Origin: Owenia fusiformis
Lineage: Eukaryota > Annelida > Polychaeta > Sabellida > Oweniidae
Reading direction: 5' to 3'
Assembly: GCA_903813345.2 (NCBI GenBank)
Contig: CAIIXF020000008.1
Coordinates: 24,724,822 to 24,788,821, forward strand
Length of the DNA stretch: 64,000 nt
A program made the position numbers and the translations under genes. This document shows, piece after piece, positions 61,101 to 64,000 of the stretch (the stretch's first letter is position 1; each line of letters begins with the position of its first letter). The notes beneath the pieces were generated by a model, which ran no database searches, was not told where the DNA came from, and saw only the letters and a program-made list of their open reading frames with translations.

Positions 61101-64000
61101 CGGCTCCAGGCGAATCAACTGGATCAGTCCATTTTTAAGAAATAAGGGGAGTTCTGTAAAATCCAGTTTATTGAAATTGTCTTTGAGATAAAGTAATCCG
61201 TTTATAATGATTTTGAAAACGTTATCCAAAGAGTGATTGCTTTCAAATAATACATGTACAACAGCCAATATAAATTCTTGTATTAGAAACCGGTTTGTCT
61301 TGCTTTGTTTCATTTGTAGGATATTTCATATGCCAAGCTGTGTGTTATTACGTTATGGGGAAATTTAGATGCCAATTTTTCCTTATTATACACAAATAGA
61401 AGATCCTGAAACTTCACCCATAAATGTGGAATTGATTTGTCAAAATAAAAATCACCCTTTTATAAATATGTGACGATCTATAATATACTTATGCTATATA
61501 ACAACTAGAGGTGTTGACACAACGACCTCGAACCTGTGAACCCTTGAGTATTATTCCGGGATCGGGCCTTTTATACTAAACGGTGAGCAACACCAGAAAC
61601 GAGCGTTCGATTTGCTAAACGATATGCGTCACCCTTTAAAACACTGAATATTAGATTTCCTTTTGATTTTTGTAAGATTTTATATGAAGGGCTTCTCAAA
61701 GGACGGGTGTCATTAAGAGCCCTTTTTAGCCCCAAAAGATATCTGATAATAATGCATATCATATTGAAGAAAAATCATTTGTGCTTTATAAAAATACAAT
61801 TTCAGCGAATTTTGACCTTTGATGTTCACACAACAGTCATTTAAAGATCATATACCATTTTTGGTGTTTTTACAAAAAATTCTTTATTTATTGTTGTCTA
61901 AGTCAATAGTATGTAAATATTAACCAATTTAAATATATTAAAATGTAATATATGAAATACTGAAGAAAAGATACAATTAAAATTATTTTCATGGAAAGCA
62001 CATAGGGCAATATTGACAAAATGCAAATGCTATTTTGGTAGGTTCTGGGCTAGCAATGGGTACATTTCAACTGTGACTGTAATGGATTACTATTGACTTT
62101 TATCAACATCACAGGGCAATATTTAAGCAACTTAAATACAAGGAATATCAAAGATTTCCTCTCATTTCTAAAACGAGGAACAAAAGCATGAATTCAAGGA
62201 AAATAAATGATGGCCTGTGTCAATTATATAACATATGAGAAAGTTGTGGCACAGTAAATGATATGTATAGGATATCATATGATTTTAAATGATTTTATCT
62301 TTATCTCCGAGTTGATATCAATATATTGCCAAGTTAGCAAAGCGAATTGCAGATATTGATATCAATGAGTTGGATTAACACAATCTCACGAAAATGCATA
62401 GGATGTTCTATTTTTCCCATAGTTCACCTCTAAAACTAAACAAAGCATATCAAAACATCATCCATTCATTTATTCATCCCCGTGATGCCATGAAATCACT
62501 ATGTAACAAAACACATCATATTGGTGGTAGTTTTCAAATCCTTGCCAAAAGGTGATATCTGTGAAATATTTTCCGTATTCCACAGATATCACTTTTTCCA
62601 CGCATTTGCAAAATATCATAAATATGTTTTTATGTTACCTAACAGAGCGGAACAGAGTTCAACTATGGGATAAAGAATAGAAAATAGGTACATAATTGAA
62701 TTACCACTCCAAAAATATTAAATATGAGGGTTTAAAGAAAGAATATTGAATATGAGATTCAAAAAGACAAGTGGCCTCATGTCTCACGTTACCCAAACCC
62801 CAGATACTTGTATACTGTATATCAATGTTATTTACTGGGAGGATTAAATATGGAGTGTATAGCAATGGTCAATAGGATATTTCCAGATGGATATTTTTCC
62901 CTAGAAGCGGAACCCAAACTCAGTCATGACATAGAAGCTAACTTTTGCAATTAATAGAAACTTGTTTTTTATTATATTTTTGTGTTCTATATTTGAGATG
63001 AAATAATATGAGATTCATTTCTACAAGAGGATGGAACGAATGTGAACTTGTATATTGAACTATACTCCTTTTCGGATTAAACAGAACAACATTTTATCCA
63101 AGCCAATTAAGAAAACCAAGGCCAATGAGTGTAATTTATGCCCAGTTAAACTAACACAATAACAACTTTTTGTCTGGACTCACTTATTATGTAAGAATGA
63201 ATTGTATTACTGTTTACTGCATTAAATGTCAAGTATACTATCTGTATTTAATTTCAAATGCCTATCTCACTTATCGAAGGTATACAAGAAATGTTATTTT
63301 GAAACAAATTCAGCACAACCAAAACCATGTCCACATAAAATGACAAATCCAAGATGGCTGCCACGTTTTTAGATCCATGCACATGTGAAGAAGTTAGAAA
63401 TACACATGGTCCACAAGTTCCATCCCCAATAAAATGGGATGTTTAAGGTTTTCACACATATCAACTCTATTCCTATATACTTTATATTTGTGGTAAGGCT
63501 TGTGATCTAGGTAAACTTAGCATGTTCATGTACCTCCTATCTTCTGAAGCTAAAAACAGAAATAGTGACTTCAATTGAGAAAAATGAATCTTATGGGCTC
63601 CATATACATTTTGAGTGGCTGTCCGGCTTAAGTTAGATACTACTGATAATCTGAGATTGAAAATTATGTCAAGTTTAGTCCTCAGCCTCTCATAACCGAT
63701 AACTTCGAGGTAATTGTGTTGTTACTGCAAAAACCTCTATTTCTTCATCACAAATCCACCATCTTTTGCATCTGTCAAAACCCCTCATTTCATGTTAATT
63801 TTCAGACTTTTGCTTGTGCCATCATTAAATATATATATTCAACTTATTATTCAGAATATTTGAAGAACTTTTCATGAGGTTTTTTATTTTCCCACTTTTG
63901 AAAAAATGACTAAGTCCGAGAATGGCCTCTTAATGGCATGTCCCCTTTTGGGACACAACACAAGGGTTAACTTCTTCCCCCCTCTTCCCGTTTGTGTAGG
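61101..64000. other. AT-rich sequence to the end of the window
   Basis: No gene is supported. A GC-richer patch at 61520-61700 carries a 63-codon minus-strand frame (61571-61762) and a TATA-like word on the minus strand near 61571, but no recognisable protein. The remaining sequence to 64000 shows only simple AT-rich text. Confidence 0.4.

Noticed and set aside
61524-61534. Reverse complement GGTTCGAGGTC resembling a tRNA/SINE B box
   Set aside because: Only the first seven bases fit the consensus well, and no A box or cloverleaf could be formed at the proper distance.
61571-61762. 63-codon minus-strand frame with basic residues
   Set aside because: No recognised family, no splice context; part of a GC-richer patch that may be a repeat.

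Overview
The window looks like AT-rich genomic DNA from a lophotrochozoan animal, most likely a bivalve or other mollusc. The evidence is one well-conserved animal gene with multi-kilobase introns, no bacterial-style gene packing, and many short non-autonomous repeats of kinds I associate with bivalve genomes: (CCGT)n-headed repeats, TIR-bearing MITE-like elements, foldback elements and minisatellites. The species assignment is inference.

Only one gene is firmly supported: the 3' end of a prospero/Prox homeobox gene on the + strand. Three coding exons encode the atypical homeodomain and the adjoining Prospero domain: about 2823-2977, 21638-21782 and 32918-33103 (stop). They are separated by introns of 18.7 kb and 11.1 kb. 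All three exons join in frame (phase 2 inside an Arg codon, then phase 0) to give about 161 residues, which matches the usual length of the homeodomain plus Prospero domain. The rest of the protein, the promoter and the 5' exons lie upstream of position 1. The stop codon is followed by a probable 3.3 kb 3' UTR ending near 36.4 kb.

Layout: 1-2822 is the end of an upstream intron with two competing acceptors. 2978-21637 is intron 1, holding a TTAA-flanked MITE, a 1.3 kb (CCGT)n/palindrome element and a 59-bp satellite. 21783-32917 is intron 2, holding a foldback element and a 47-bp minisatellite split by a LINE fragment. 33104-36.4 kb is the 3' UTR. 36.4-57.8 kb is intergenic, with a cluster of AGGTCA half-sites, a dispersed 266-bp duplication, a long inverted repeat, several repeats and a second foldback element. 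57.8-64 kb holds a possible minus-strand exon, a 1.7 kb minisatellite and a possible TATA promoter. I found no tRNA, rRNA or CRISPR.

The most interesting signal is at the 5' edge of the homeodomain exon. A U2-type AG acceptor is followed by a good U12-type branch-site match and AC dinucleotides at the right spacing. This is the 3' half of the arrangement known as the prospero twintron in Drosophila.
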